Assembly (NCBI GenBank): GCA_033032175.1
Contig: CM065328.1
Span: forward strand, 8,866,690 to 8,930,689
Source: Saturnia japonica
Taxonomy: Eukaryota; Arthropoda; Insecta; Lepidoptera; Saturniidae
Reading direction: 5' to 3'
Length of the DNA: 64,000 bases
The notes below the pieces were generated by a model. The model made no database searches. It worked only from the letters and a program-made list of their open reading frames with translations, and had not been told where the DNA came from. This document shows positions 35,429 through 46,258 of the stretch, piece by piece; the stretch's first letter is position 1, and the number at the start of each line of letters is the position of its first letter. Position numbers and translations under genes: made by a program.

Positions 35429-37777
35429 TGCTGAAGGTCAAAGTAAGCCTCCTCCTGTGATCGCACTTGCAAAACGTGGTGTGGTTATTGACATCCATAC
35501 AATGTTTGAAGCTCAATCATTTGAAAGTACGGTTAATTTAATAGCAGAAATATTTAAAAATTCGTTAGTGAAAAACATTATTGAAGACAAAAATCAACAT
35601 TTTGATTTAGTTATTTTAGAGGCATTTATGAATTATAATTTGATTGCTAGCAAATTGTTTAATGCACCTGTAATACTTATTTCGTCATTTTACGGTTTTT
35701 CGGAGAATTTCGAAACTATAGGTACCGTAAGTAGACATCCATTATTGTATCCAAATGTATTGAGAAGGAAATTTACGAATCTTTCAACTTGGGAGACTAT
35801 TAAAGAGTGTTATAATGAATATAAAATAATGAAAAAGTTTCAAGATATTGAAGAGTTTGAAAACGCATTGCTGAAACAAAACTTTGGTTCTGATGCACCT
35901 ACTATAAAAGAGCTAAAAGATAATGTATTGATGTTGTTCTTAAATTTACATCCTTTATTTGCTGATAACCGCCCTGTGCCACCCGGGGTTGTTTTCTTAG
36001 GTGCGCTTCATTTAAAACCATTGAAGGAACTGCCTCAGGTAATATTTTCGTTTTTTTTTTTTTGGTATATTAATTAATTCATGTACTCGAAATACATTTT
36101 TTTTATCTGCATAAAGCAATTTTTTAGGCATTGAAATAATTAATTGGGGAATATGCATCACATAATTCATATTTATAATATATTTTAGTTTTATTTGATG
36201 ATTATTTTAAAATAAATAATTTCATATAAGTATGTACCTACAATATTAATATGCAAGTTTTACGTCAGTATACGGCCCATATTATATGGAGTTACGAGAA
36301 ATAATAATAAAAACATTAACTTATAAAAAAAAACCGACAATAATCAAGACTATAGTTTTGATATGTATAAACTCTTTAAGAAAACACTAATGTTTTGAAA
36401 TTTAATGAAAGTTATATTTTTAAAATTAAATTTGCTATTAGCCCATAGACAGTTTTTAAGTAGTTGAAAGCTATGACAACAATCACAAGAATCTGAATAT
36501 TTGGTATGGATTTTTGTATATCTGTATCGACATTAGCTAAGGTATTATAGTAAAATTGACATTGTTTTAATTTTCTTGGGAAATAGTTATTTTGTGACAT
36601 TTAAAATATTGTTAGGTTCTTTAAATATTTCGCGAAAGAGCTATGTAGTAAAAGTATTGTATAGATAATGATTCGTATTGATTCATTTAATTTTGTACCT
36701 TATCTTCTAAATTAAATTCTTTCAGGATTTGAAGTCGTATTTGGACAACTCAAAAAGAGGCGTGATTTACGTAAGCTTTGGTAGTAATGTTCGTCCTGAA
36801 CTTATGCACAAAGATTTATTAGACACTTTTCTTAATGCATTCGAGGCACTGCCTTATGACATCTTGTGGAAATACAGTGGAAATTTGGAGAGAATACCAA
36901 AGAACCTTAATATTCAGAAGTGGTTCCCACAGAGAGATCTACTGAGTAAGTATATTACAGAAATCATTATAATTTCTTTAGTTACGAGTTATGTATTATT
37001 AGGATTTCATGAAAATAATAAAATTATTGATTTTACGAGTAAAATAAAACTTATTACTTCATTTATAGCTCATCCAAATATAATGATCTTCATAACTCAA
37101 GGTGGTCTTCAATCTACTGACGAAGCCATCGACGCTGGAGTGCCTTTAATTGGAATACCGATGTTCGGAGACCAAGCGTTCAATACCAATAAATATGTTC
37201 AGCTTGGTATTGGCATGCAATTAGATGCTCTCACTCTGACAACTAATGACTTGATTTCGACTGTTAAAACTGTCATCGGTGATAAAAGGTAACAAGTATT
37301 TATTATATAAACTGCAAACAGTTCATATAGTTTTATTTTTAGCTTCTGTTATTATGATTAATAAAAAGCTTACTGTTTAAAAATGCGGTATAATTCAATT
37401 AAAATAAAACAGACTACTGAAATTCATTTACATTACTCGTGTAGCTTATATATGAATACATAATTAATATTTTTTAAACCATCTTTTAAAGTTTCAGGGA
37501 TAAAATCAAACGTTTGAAAGAAATAATAAACGACCAGCCGCAACGTCCGCTAGAGCGCGCCGTGTGGTGGACGGAGCACGTGCTGCGGCACGGCGGAGCA
37601 CATCTGCGGTCGCCTGCAGCTAATATGTCTTGGAGTGAATACTTAATGTTGGATATATTTATTCCTTTTTTGTCAGTGCTATTTATTTTATTAACAATAG
37701 TTTTATTTGTTGTTGTTTTAACGGTAAGGTCTGTGTTAATTGTATCAGCCAAAACATCAAAGCTAAAAATAAGTTGA
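35205..37777 (+). CDS. UDP-glycosyltransferase UGT-C (UGT33-like)
   Basis: Four exons on the plus strand: 35205-36038, 36726-36945, 37069-37288 and 37498-37777, GT..AG junctions, phases 0, 1 and 2; 517 aa. Residues 1-17 are a signal peptide. 'ARILGIFHIPSLSHQVVF' places the catalytic His at position 30. Exon 2 has 'VIYVSFGSNVRPELM' and 'KWFPQRDLL'. Exon 3 carries the signature at residues 359-387 ('FITQGGLQSTDEA...GDQ'). Exon 4 has 'WWTEHVLRHGGAHLRSPAAN' (one Arg codon shorter than in A and B), then a membrane anchor and a short basic end. Introns are 687, 123 and 209 bases; intron 2 is in frame and free of stops. The gene is divergent from UGT-B. The upstream region and start of exon 1 are duplicated on the far side of a BEL element, so regulation may have changed. 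Confidence 0.93.
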
Positions 37778-38284
37778 TTTATATATTATTTAGTACATTA
37801 ATTTTCATTGTAATTATTGCAACGGCTAACTTTTGAATGATTAATTATTTAATAAATATGAAATATAAAATCGTACCGACACGTAAAAAGATAATATCAA
37901 GGTTGACAAAGATAGTGCAGTGGGTATATATTTTTAAATGTGACTATTATTTACTGTTATCTTGTTTTGTAACTACATATATAAGATACTAGCTTATCTG
38001 GCAGACGTTGTTCTGCCCTTTTCGATAGTTGATTTCCCGAAGACAGCGCACCTACCGGAATCGAACATATTTATAAACCAATGTCTGGGTAAATTAAATA
38101 TATTATTTAAAAATGAGCTCAATTAGTCAAGTTGTTCAGAAGTTATAGAATCACTAACAGACGCACAGAAGACTTTTTATTAAAACGTAAAGATTACTCC
38201 GTAGCTGCATTTTGAAGAAATGGAATATTATTTAAATAAAATATTATTATTATACTTTACGATTGTAATAGTCTATTTATTAAA

Positions 38285-38650
38285 AGTAACTAGCGATCGT
38301 CCTAAAGCCGAAATTCGACCAGCGACTTTTTGATCATAGACTATTTTCTGTTTGACATTTACCGTACCTATTCAGAACCAATGAATATTATCTACATCAC
38401 TTGCTGTTACTTTTCGTTGAGTGACAATGTCAATATTTTGGGGGGTCTAAGTTCAATGGCATTCATCGGTTTAGGATTCGCAGTTTAATTTATTTAATTT
38501 AATATATTAGTAACATATATTATAGATAAATTTTAGCTTTCTGCACTCCTTCTCCATATAAACTTTAACCATGCCCAATCCCACAGTCTTCCGTGTACGT
38601 AATACGCTTAAAAAGGGATGGAAAGCTTTTACTTCACGTATTTATATATA
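38285..38650 (+). repeat. Dispersed repeat R1, fuller copy
   Basis: Aligns with 5120-5405 over its left 290 bases and, from 'cagtcttccgtgtacgtaat' to 'cttcacgtattta', with 9460-9525. It therefore shows the uninterrupted order of parts that are separated in the other copies. Confidence 0.65.
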
Positions 38651-38847
38651 GTTATGTACTCAAGATAAATACAAGAAATACCACTAATAATTTTGTATTT
38701 AAGCTTTATTCGTGATTGAACATTGAAACCATATTATGTTTTTAAGATTTACAAAAATCGTAGATTATTGAATGTCATTTTAAGATGTAATTTTTATATT
38801 AAAACATATTCCTAAATTAGACTTATCGTTTTTATTACTTTTTAACC

Positions 38848-39075
38848 GACTTCCAAAAAAGGAGGAGGTTATTAATTCGGTTGTATTTTCTTTTTTTTTT
38901 ATCTTTGTTACCACATAAATCCGACATTTATAAACCGATTTAAAATATTTATTTTCTTTATTCGAAAGAGAATATTTTCAGGTGGGTCCCAATTTAATTT
39001 CATTGGCATTGAACCTTGGATTTCGAAGATACATCTGAAAAATCTTCAAAATCGAATGGGAAATGTATAGTGATT
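38848..39075 (+). repeat. Dispersed repeat R3, fuller copy
   Basis: Begins 'aaccgacttccaaaaaagga', a left end I recognise from abundant insect repeats, then a T run and the body shared with 15760-15905. Confidence 0.6.
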
Positions 39076-39399
39076 GATATATTGGTAGGTTTATCATAAT
39101 CCTAGACTGGATGTACCCTAACTAAGGACGTTTTGTACTAACTTGAACTACGAAGACACAACGGAACTCTTTAACAATAAACATCACAAATGTACCATGT
39201 TCCTCCCTTGCCTCCTTTTGCATGTTCTACCGTTTGTGTAATGGGTTGTGTTCCGAGAAACTGTTCGTTATGGTACCAGCGGCGACTTTCCACCAGCGCA
39301 CCGCTCACCATCGGTAGGGAGTTCATCTTCACACTTTGGAACCTAAATGGTCGCGGACAGTTCGGTTTCAGAGGAATATATTTATACAAACGCTTGTTT

Positions 39400-39770
39400 T
39401 GTGGATTAAGCTCCCTAGTGCTGATGTTTTCCCAGGGGACTAGAGTATGGAGTTATTGAAAAAGGGGTTAAATAGGTTTTCACGGGGTCGGCAACGCGCA
39501 TGTTATACTTGTGTGTAAGCGTCCATAGGCTGTGGTGATCGCTTACCATTAGGCGGACCGCATGTTCGTTTGTCACAATCTTCTTATAAAAAAGGTAGAT
39601 AGAGGTAGGGCACAGGGAAATTTCTTTGGAGATTTGTCTCCACTTGGGTCAGTCCGACTAGTGGAATAACCTAAAGACGATCGCATCCAAATAACCTAGT
39701 GTTGTGTTTCTGTGGGTTTCCAGAGCTCTTTGGGGTTGTGCAGGATAGCAAGAAAACCGCGCAAACGCCG
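39400..39770 (+). repeat. Dispersed repeat R4, two partial copies
   Basis: 39480-39595 ends in 'gcttaccattaggcggaccg' and 'ttgtcacaatcttcttataa'. 39600-39745 repeats the opposite half ('gggcacagggaaatttcttt', 'gccaaataacc'-type, 'tttccagagctc'). The halves are in reversed order compared with 20320-20590, so two truncated copies are the simplest reading. Confidence 0.5.
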
Positions 39771-40149
39771 CAGTAGGCGTGGCCTGCCACAAGAGCGAGA
39801 TCGCGTCACAAGTGCAAGCGAGACGCACTATATGTTTAGTTTATATCATATTTATAGCCTTAAAATGTAATATTTTTAAGTTATTGTTAAATTATTAGAA
39901 AACCTTTTAGTTTCAACACACGAATATAGTTTTGTATAACCAATAGAGATATAGATAATAAGAAACACATTTTGCCATGGAGGGGACTTCGTACTCACAC
40001 CGCACTGTCGCCCCTCCAACAAGACCCGCTTTGCCGCCCCGTCGAGCGCCTTAAAAGGCCGCGCTCCGCGGTACTAAGTGGGGACTCCGATTTTGACCGC
40101 TGACATGAACGGACGTGTCCGCTCGCGCTCTCGATCGCTTTCCGAATTA

Positions 40150-40370
40150 TCGCATTCTGCTTAAATTAGTGTACAATTGTTTGCTCTGATCCACGGACCC
40201 GGTCCTAGGCCTGCCGGTTCAGAGTACACAGTGTAAAGCTAGTTTTTTAAGCCATTTCATTCGCGCTCTGCTTGTACTAGTGTACGACTTGTTTGTTTTG
40301 ATCAACGGACCCGGTCCTAGGCCTGCCGGTTCAAAGCACACAGTTTTAAGCTAGTTCTTAAGCTATTCAT
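40150..40370 (+). repeat. Tandem 5' UTR monomers of the Jockey element
   Basis: Two adjacent units, 40150-40260 and 40261-40370, each about 111 bases. Both run from 'tcgc.ttctgctt' through 'ggacccggtcctaggcctgc' to 'aagc.atttcat' or a close variant. Tandem 5' monomers are known as promoter units in some LINEs. The isolated 5' UTR at 5598-5708 has one unit. Confidence 0.75.
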
Positions 40371-40993
40371 ACCGCGTGTTATAGCGAGGTCGGTGTTATT
40401 GTTGTGTAGCGAGTATCTAGGTACTCGTTGCGCGCATAGCGCCGTCTCGCTCGCACATTTCGTGTAGCACTTCGGTGCACACGAAAAAACCGTACTTTTC
40501 AGTACGACAATAAACGCGCTTTTCAGCGCGAAATCCTGTTTCTAAAGACACGCAAATCCACGGTTTAGTGGTCGTTCGTCAGATACCTAACGGTGCTAAC
40601 GAAGATGAACGGGGCGTGACCCGAGCGCTCTCCGGTTACTTCCTTCTGAGGTAAACGATAACTCGGACGGGCCTGGGAATCTTAGCCTTTGCCTTTTTGC
40701 ATAGTTAAGCCCCAGGTGTCTCCTACCCAACCCTTTCCTATCCTTACCATCCATCCTTGTGGTTGTTTGGGCGGAGCCACGGTATATACCGGCCTGCGTC
40801 CTCTGCCACAAGACTGCTAGGGACTCCCCTAGGGAAACGATAGGTCCTTTTCCTGTGTTTCATTACACCGTGACACACAGGTCTCATTGCTCCGGGCTCG
40901 GATAGCCCGTTAAATTCATTCGGCGTACCCCCCTGCCCTCCAGGCAGGGAGGTGAATAAAATTCACTCCCCCGACCTCCAAACCGCCACCGCG

Positions 40994-42822
40994 ATGGCCG
41001 AATTAAAATACGCAGACTTAGAAGCTAGATTCAAACAGCTGGAAGCCGAACACCAGCGATTAATGAACTTTGTAGCCCTACATATGCCCGCGCTCAACGA
41101 TGAGTATATAAGTAGGTCACAGATGGCGGACTCGCTACGTCCGCCGTCAGCCAATCAGAGCGCCGTCACCGCGCAGGCTATCCCCTCCACCTCCGCTGCG
41201 ATCTCACCCGCCGCCACGCCACCCGGTTTCACGCGACCCGCCTCGGTCCCTGCGACCGAGTACCCCCACCCCACTAACCTCGCAAGCGCGAGCCACGCCC
41301 CTAGCAAGTCCCGACCAAAATCGCAACAGCGATCTTTTACCCCCAGTCCCTATGGCCGCCCCGCTAAACCCATTGCCCCCGCGGCAACCATATCAAATTC
41401 AACATCGGTGTCCAACTCTTTTTCGGCCCTTCCAGTCGAAACAGAGATGGACGCACCAGTAAGTCCAACCCCTTCCTCGGAAATGGAACTCTCGCTCCAC
41501 TTCCAGGAACCAATCATAATCCCGACCGAACCTACCGCGGAAAATGACGAATTCACGATCGTCAAATCCCGCAAACGCGCGCCCCGTGATAGCTCCGTTG
41601 AGGAAAACGCGGCTAAAACAACAAAAACCGCTAACGGCTCCGCCGCCCCTGCACCCTCCTCGAATACCGACGAACCGGTCGTCGGTAAAAAGCAAAAACC
41701 CCCTCCGATAATTATCCACGACAAAACTGTCTGGACAAAGCTCACCAATGAGCTTAAAACACTAAAAATAGGATACACCAAAGCGCGTAATACCGCGACA
41801 GGTATCTCCCTGACAATGAGCACGTCAAACTGCCATCGCAGATTGACCACCCTCCTCCGTAGTAGGAACATTCCCTACTACACTTACGCCCTCGAAGAGG
41901 AGCGTGTTCTACGGGTTGTGCTTCGGCGCATTCCAGTCGAAATCTCACCAGAGGAAGTCTTTGCCTCCATTGAAGCACAAAAATTCCCCATCCGAGAGGT
42001 CCATCGGATGTATAATAAAGAGAAACGAGCCCTTCCAATGCTCGTGTTAATCTTAGATAAAACGCCTGAGGGCAAAAAAATATTTAACCTAGAAATTGTA
42101 TGCGAGCTCTCCGGAATAACCGTAGAGCCTCCATACAAAAATTCGAAGCCCTCCCAATGCCACAACTGCCAGTTGTACGGACACTCTGCCCGCAACTGCT
42201 TCCTTCGTCCGAGGTGCGTTAAGTGCCTCGAAGACCACCCAACTAGGGAGTGCACGCGTCAGCGTGACTCTAACACCCCCCCGAGCTGCGTACTATGCAG
42301 GGAGGAGGGACATCCTGCGAACTATCGCGGATGCCCCAAGGCCCCGCACACCATGCACCCCCGCCGCCCTGGGCAGGCTGCCCCTCAGCGGGCACCCCCC
42401 GCCTCAGGGTCCCGGGCACAGCAACCTCTGCTCAATCCAGAGGTCTTTCCGTCCCTCCCTGCCCCCCGCCGCACTCAGGCGACCGTAGGCCCCCCGCACC
42501 CCAGGTGCAGCCCAAACCCGTGCGTTCGACTCAGAACGCATGGGCCCCCAAACCGCAGCCCCTTATGGCTATGGACATCCCTGCGCCCCGCGCTCCAGCG
42601 CCCCGCGCCCCAGCACCACGCGCTCCAGCGTCCCGCGCCACCACAATGGATGACCTTATGTTATCGCTCACTCGTGAGCATGAGATACGCGAAATCCTCG
42701 CATACAAGGCCCATATGGAGCAGTACGGTTTCGTCGAAACCATAGCTGCCTTTCCCCGGCTCGTAGAGACGTTACAGCGTCTCGATCGCGAAGCCGCCAA
42801 CCTCAGGCCTCTCAATGGCTAA
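40994..42822 (+). pseudogene. Jockey ORF1 (nucleic-acid-binding), one frameshift
   Basis: ATG at 40994. Residues 1-60 form a short coiled-coil-like start, followed by a long Pro/Ser/Thr-rich region. 'FTIVKSRKRAPR' precedes a PRE_C2HC-like domain ('LRVVLRRIPVEISPEEVFAS' ... 'ITVEPPYKNSKPSQ'). Three zinc knuckles follow: 'CHNCQLYGHSARNC', 'CVKCLEDHPTREC', 'CVLCREEGHPANYRGC'. The frame then breaks near a C run at ~42490-42500; the original frame runs on without sense to 42745. The C-terminal part in the other frame contains four 15-base repeats (42583-42642, Ala-Pro-Arg-Ala-Pro units) and a helical tail that stops at 42822, overlapping ORF2 by 8 bases. ORF1 proteins bind the element RNA. The break is probably a recent mutation. 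Confidence 0.82.
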
Positions 42823-45718
42823 ACTCAAGCCGAGAGGATTAAACATCTCCTTTTTTAATGCGCGGAACCTATATCCGCAGCGTGATCTCGTCGCGACATA
42901 TCTTAAAGATCACCAAACAGACGTTCTCTTAGTACAGGAAACGCTCTTAAAGCGTGCTAAACGCAATCCGAGTCTCGCAAACTATAACATCTTTAGAAAT
43001 GACCGCGACGGCCGAGGGGGCGGCACTCTCATTTACTACAAGCGCTCGTTGTATTGCATGCCGATAGATCCTCCGATACTTACCAATATGGAAGTATCCG
43101 TATGTAGACTAGGAATGACCGATCATCCGTCCATAACGATCGTATCCGCGTACCTCTCACCGACGAAAGTACCTCTCAAGTCTGACCTAGAGAAGCTACT
43201 CTCGCTCGGCACATCGGTCATTATCGCAGGTGACCTCAACAGTGGACACACGTCCTTCAACAATTGGAGAGACACCAGCAATGGGGTTATTCTCGAAGGT
43301 TTGTCGGACGAGTTAAACTTTGACGTCATAGCGCCTCCCACTCCCACCCACCTTCAAGATCACTGTACACCGACAGTGCTTGAAATAGCCCTCCTGAAAA
43401 ATATCGCGCTTCAGGTACGGCTCATTCGGGTCGTACACGAACTCGACTCCGACCACCGCCCGGTCATCCTACAGCTAGGACAACTAGATGACTCCAGCCC
43501 TCCTACAGTCACAACGGTTGACTATGCAAAATTAAAACACTACCTCGCGGATAGGCAGTCCTCGCCCAGTCTCGTTAGGGTCCCGGACGTGTTAGAGTCA
43601 GTTGCGCACGTAGATCTCGCAATCGACTCCCTAGTTGACCACCTCCAAGTCGGCATCGGAGAGGCCTCGAGAGAGGTCGAAGCGGCGAACGATCGCCGCT
43701 TTGTACTCCCTGCCGACGTGCGAGCGTTGATGACGGAGAAGAACGCTGCGACTCGTGCGCATGACTGTTATCCGACCGATGAAAACCGCGCAAGATTACG
43801 CGCACTTCAGAGAGCGGTTAAAGCCCGTATAACCGAGCTCAAAAGTCACAGATGGGACACCCTAGTCGAAGGGCTAAGGCCGTCACATCTGACTTATTGG
43901 AAAGTAGCCCACGCCCTTAAAATAGACGCCCAACCTCGCATGCCCCCCCTCGAAAGGGGTCCCGGCACTACACCCGCTTTCGATACCATCGACAAGCCGG
44001 AGTGCCTTGCCGCTTGTCTGGAGAGCCAGTGCTCCCCGAACAGCGTCAAGAACACCGACCGAGTCAGAGACATCGAAGCCCGCGTGGAGGAGCTGAATAA
44101 GCTCCCGGTATCAGAATCCCTGTCCCCAGTCACTTCTGAGGAGATCTCTGCCATTCTCAAAAGCCTTAAGCTTAGAAAGTCACCAGGTGCCGACGGTATC
44201 AGGAACGAAGTACTCAAACTTCTTCCCGATCACCTCATAGCTCTATTGGTCTGCATATTCAATGTAGCCATAGCCAACTGCCATTTTCCAGCCGTCTGGA
44301 AAACGGCCATTGTCATAGGTATTCACAAGCCCGGTAAGAGCACGTCGCTTCCCGACAGCTACCGCCCTATCAGTCTTCTAAATACCCTTGGTAAAATCTA
44401 TGAGCGAATCCTCCTGAACCGTCTCAAATCCGTAATAGAGGAGAAAAACCTCTACCCGCCTGAGCAATTCGGTTTTCGTGCTAGACATTCTTGCACTCAT
44501 CAAGTGCACCGCCTCACGGAGCACATTCTGTTTAACTTTTCCGAGTTATCCAAACCCCGTCGCACGCTGGCAGTCTTTTTCGACGTAGCCAAGGCCTTTG
44601 ATAAGGTCTGGCACGAAGGATTAGTCTATAAGCTGTACTCCCACGAAGTCCCCGATAGATTAGTTAAAATCATCCGCGATTACCTCAAAGACCGCACCTT
44701 TCGCTACAGAGTGGAAGGTGAACTATCCACACCCCATCCCATACGCTCAGGCGTCCCCCAAGGTTCCATCCTGGCACCTAGCCTCTTCAATCTGTACGTC
44801 AGTGACCTACCAAAACTTCAAGAGAAAGTTGAAGTAGGTCTATACGCTGACGATACAGTCATATACTCCTCTCAAAGGCAAACGAGAAACCTCAAATGTA
44901 GGATCCAAAGAGCCGTGACCACTCTCGGGAAGTGGTTTAACGACTGGCGAATAGCCATAAACCCCACGAAGAGCGCAGCGGTGCTCTTCGACCAAACCGC
45001 CACACAGATACCGCAAAAACTCAAGGACAATCCCCTTGAACTCTTCGGTAATCCGATCCCCTGGGAAAAGGCGACCAAATATCTAGGTGTAACCCTAGAT
45101 AGCAGACTCTCCTTTATACGTCACATCAATCTAGTTAGGAAAAGGGCCTCCTGGACCCTCGCCCGATTGCATCCCCTGTTATGTGCTGCAAGCAAAATGT
45201 CCACGAGACACAAGCTTACGCTCTACAAGATGTGTATCCGTCCGATCATGACATATAGCTGCGTTGCGTTCGCACATATGTCAAGTTATAACTGGGAACG
45301 CTTACAAGCCATCCAGAACAAGTTTCTTCACCGCCTTACCGGTGCCCCCTGGTTTGTTCGTATGGAGGATCTCCATAGAGATATGGACCTTCCCTCGATA
45401 CATGCATATGCCAAACACCTTTCTCGCTCGTATTTCGACACCGCGTCGAACCACGCGAATCCCTTAATAAAAGCGGCAGCTTCTTATGTTTCCGACCCCA
45501 ACGCCTGCCGGAAAAAACGCCGGCCGCGTAATATATTCACTGACCCGCCCGACCAAACCGAAAAAGCTAACGCGTTCTACGCCGACACCGTCTCTCCAAA
45601 CAGAGCGTGCCACCGCCCACGCCCGCGTAACCACCGTTCTCTCCGCAGAGGACGGGCGGTCAACTTCGCTCCCGCACACCCGTCACGTCCACCCTCTCTA
45701 GCGGCAACCCAAGCCTAG
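42815..45718 (+). CDS. Jockey ORF2: APE endonuclease - reverse transcriptase, 967 aa
   Basis: Intact frame from the ATG at 42815, which overlaps the ORF1 stop by eight bases (ATGGCTAA). Residues 1-220 are an AP-type endonuclease: 'NISFFNARNL', 'VLLVQETLLKRAK', 'DGRGGGTLIYYK', 'IIAGDLNSGHTSFN' and 'ELDSDHRPVIL' hold the catalytic Glu, Asp, Asn and His. The reverse transcriptase follows: 'KSPGADGIRNEVLK', 'SYRPISLLNTLGKIYERIL', 'FFDVAKAFDKVWHEGL', 'SGVPQGSILAPSLFN' and 'LYADDTVIYS' (catalytic Asp pair). The thumb and a basic C-terminal tail ('RPRPRNHRSLRRGR') complete it. All key residues are present, so the enzyme could be active. It would nick the target DNA and copy the element RNA in place. 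Confidence 0.92.
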   Translation: MAKLKPRGLNISFFNARNLYPQRDLVATYLKDHQTDVLLVQETLLKRAKRNPSLANYNIFRNDRDGRGGGTLIYYKRSLYCMPIDPPILTNMEVSVCRLGMTDHPSITIVSAYLSPTKVPLKSDLEKLLSLGTSVIIAGDLNSGHTSFNNWRDTSNGVILEGLSDELNFDVIAPPTPTHLQDHCTPTVLEIALLKNIALQVRLIRVVHELDSDHRPVILQLGQLDDSSPPTVTTVDYAKLKHYLADRQSSPSLVRVPDVLESVAHVDLAIDSLVDHLQVGIGEASREVEAANDRRFVLPADVRALMTEKNAATRAHDCYPTDENRARLRALQRAVKARITELKSHRWDTLVEGLRPSHLTYWKVAHALKIDAQPRMPPLERGPGTTPAFDTIDKPECLAACLESQCSPNSVKNTDRVRDIEARVEELNKLPVSESLSPVTSEEISAILKSLKLRKSPGADGIRNEVLKLLPDHLIALLVCIFNVAIANCHFPAVWKTAIVIGIHKPGKSTSLPDSYRPISLLNTLGKIYERILLNRLKSVIEEKNLYPPEQFGFRARHSCTHQVHRLTEHILFNFSELSKPRRTLAVFFDVAKAFDKVWHEGLVYKLYSHEVPDRLVKIIRDYLKDRTFRYRVEGELSTPHPIRSGVPQGSILAPSLFNLYVSDLPKLQEKVEVGLYADDTVIYSSQRQTRNLKCRIQRAVTTLGKWFNDWRIAINPTKSAAVLFDQTATQIPQKLKDNPLELFGNPIPWEKATKYLGVTLDSRLSFIRHINLVRKRASWTLARLHPLLCAASKMSTRHKLTLYKMCIRPIMTYSCVAFAHMSSYNWERLQAIQNKFLHRLTGAPWFVRMEDLHRDMDLPSIHAYAKHLSRSYFDTASNHANPLIKAAASYVSDPNACRKKRRPRNIFTDPPDQTEKANAFYADTVSPNRACHRPRPRNHRSLRRGRAVNFAPAHPSRPPSLAATQA

Positions 45719-46258
45719 GTCCGTTCCTCGGTGTGAAGCCCTTGGGTCAGGCAGCCGCCCGCGCGATACTAAGTGACACTATACGTGCAACACTTAGTTA
45801 CCCACACACAACATTACACACGTATGAACACACACACGTGCACACCACACAGGTACATAGGTTCTGTAAGGGACCTTTTTTTTTCTTTTTTTGCGCTAGT
45901 TAGACTAATGCGCTAGTTAGTGTAGAAAAACCATTCCGATTAACAAATACACATACGCATGGTCCACTCCTTCCTCCCAGGAGGAGGGGAACGTGCACAT
46001 GAGTATATATTAGTTAGCTCGAATTCTCATAAGATTAGGGAATTAGCTAGATCGCGACTTTTTCGCATTCGCGACGACCGCCCGAGCCGAGGTTCGGCCA
46101 CTCTGGCACCCTCGTGCGGGTCGTCACAAACTTTCGCGGCTGAGTGCCCTAAGCACTCGCCCCCAAGTCCGGTGAAGCTGTAAAAGCCGCAGCGGCTCTG
46201 TTTGACGATAGGGCCCCTAAGGCTAACAGTGTAGTCAGTTCAAAAAAAAAAAAAAAAA
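45719..46258 (+). other. Jockey 3' UTR and poly(A)
   Basis: About 520 bases, with an 'acacacacacgtgcacacc' rich stretch, a 'tttttttttctttttttgcg' segment and the conserved end 'ggcccctaaggctaacagtg', then 17-18 As. The same order is found in the fragments at 47460-47885 and 58380-58870. Confidence 0.75.

Larger units (their letters stand above)
37778..40082. other. Intergenic DNA downstream of UGT-C, repeat-rich
   Basis: No gene. Contains repeat R1 (38285-38650), R3 (38848-39075) and R4-type sequence (39400-39770), listed separately. 37990-38170 carries a further tail phrase ('cgaacatatttataaacc', 'acagacgcacagaag'). A GC-rich patch at 39975-40080 may belong to the Jockey 5' end. Confidence 0.5.
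40083..46258 (+). mobile_element. Near full-length Jockey-clade LINE
   Basis: 5' UTR with a tandem monomer (40083-40993), ORF1 (40994-42822, one frameshift), ORF2 (42815-45718), a 3' UTR of about 520 bases and a poly(A) run at 46242-46259. The left boundary is set where similarity to the isolated 5' UTR at 5531 begins; it could extend to about 39975. The element is clearly more GC-rich than its host DNA. 3' fragments of the family occur near 946, 47460 and 57929. No convincing target-site duplication was seen. Confidence 0.85.

Noticed and set aside
41350..42815. Several long minus-strand frames across Jockey ORF1
   Set aside because: Shadows caused by high GC in ORF1; no domains.
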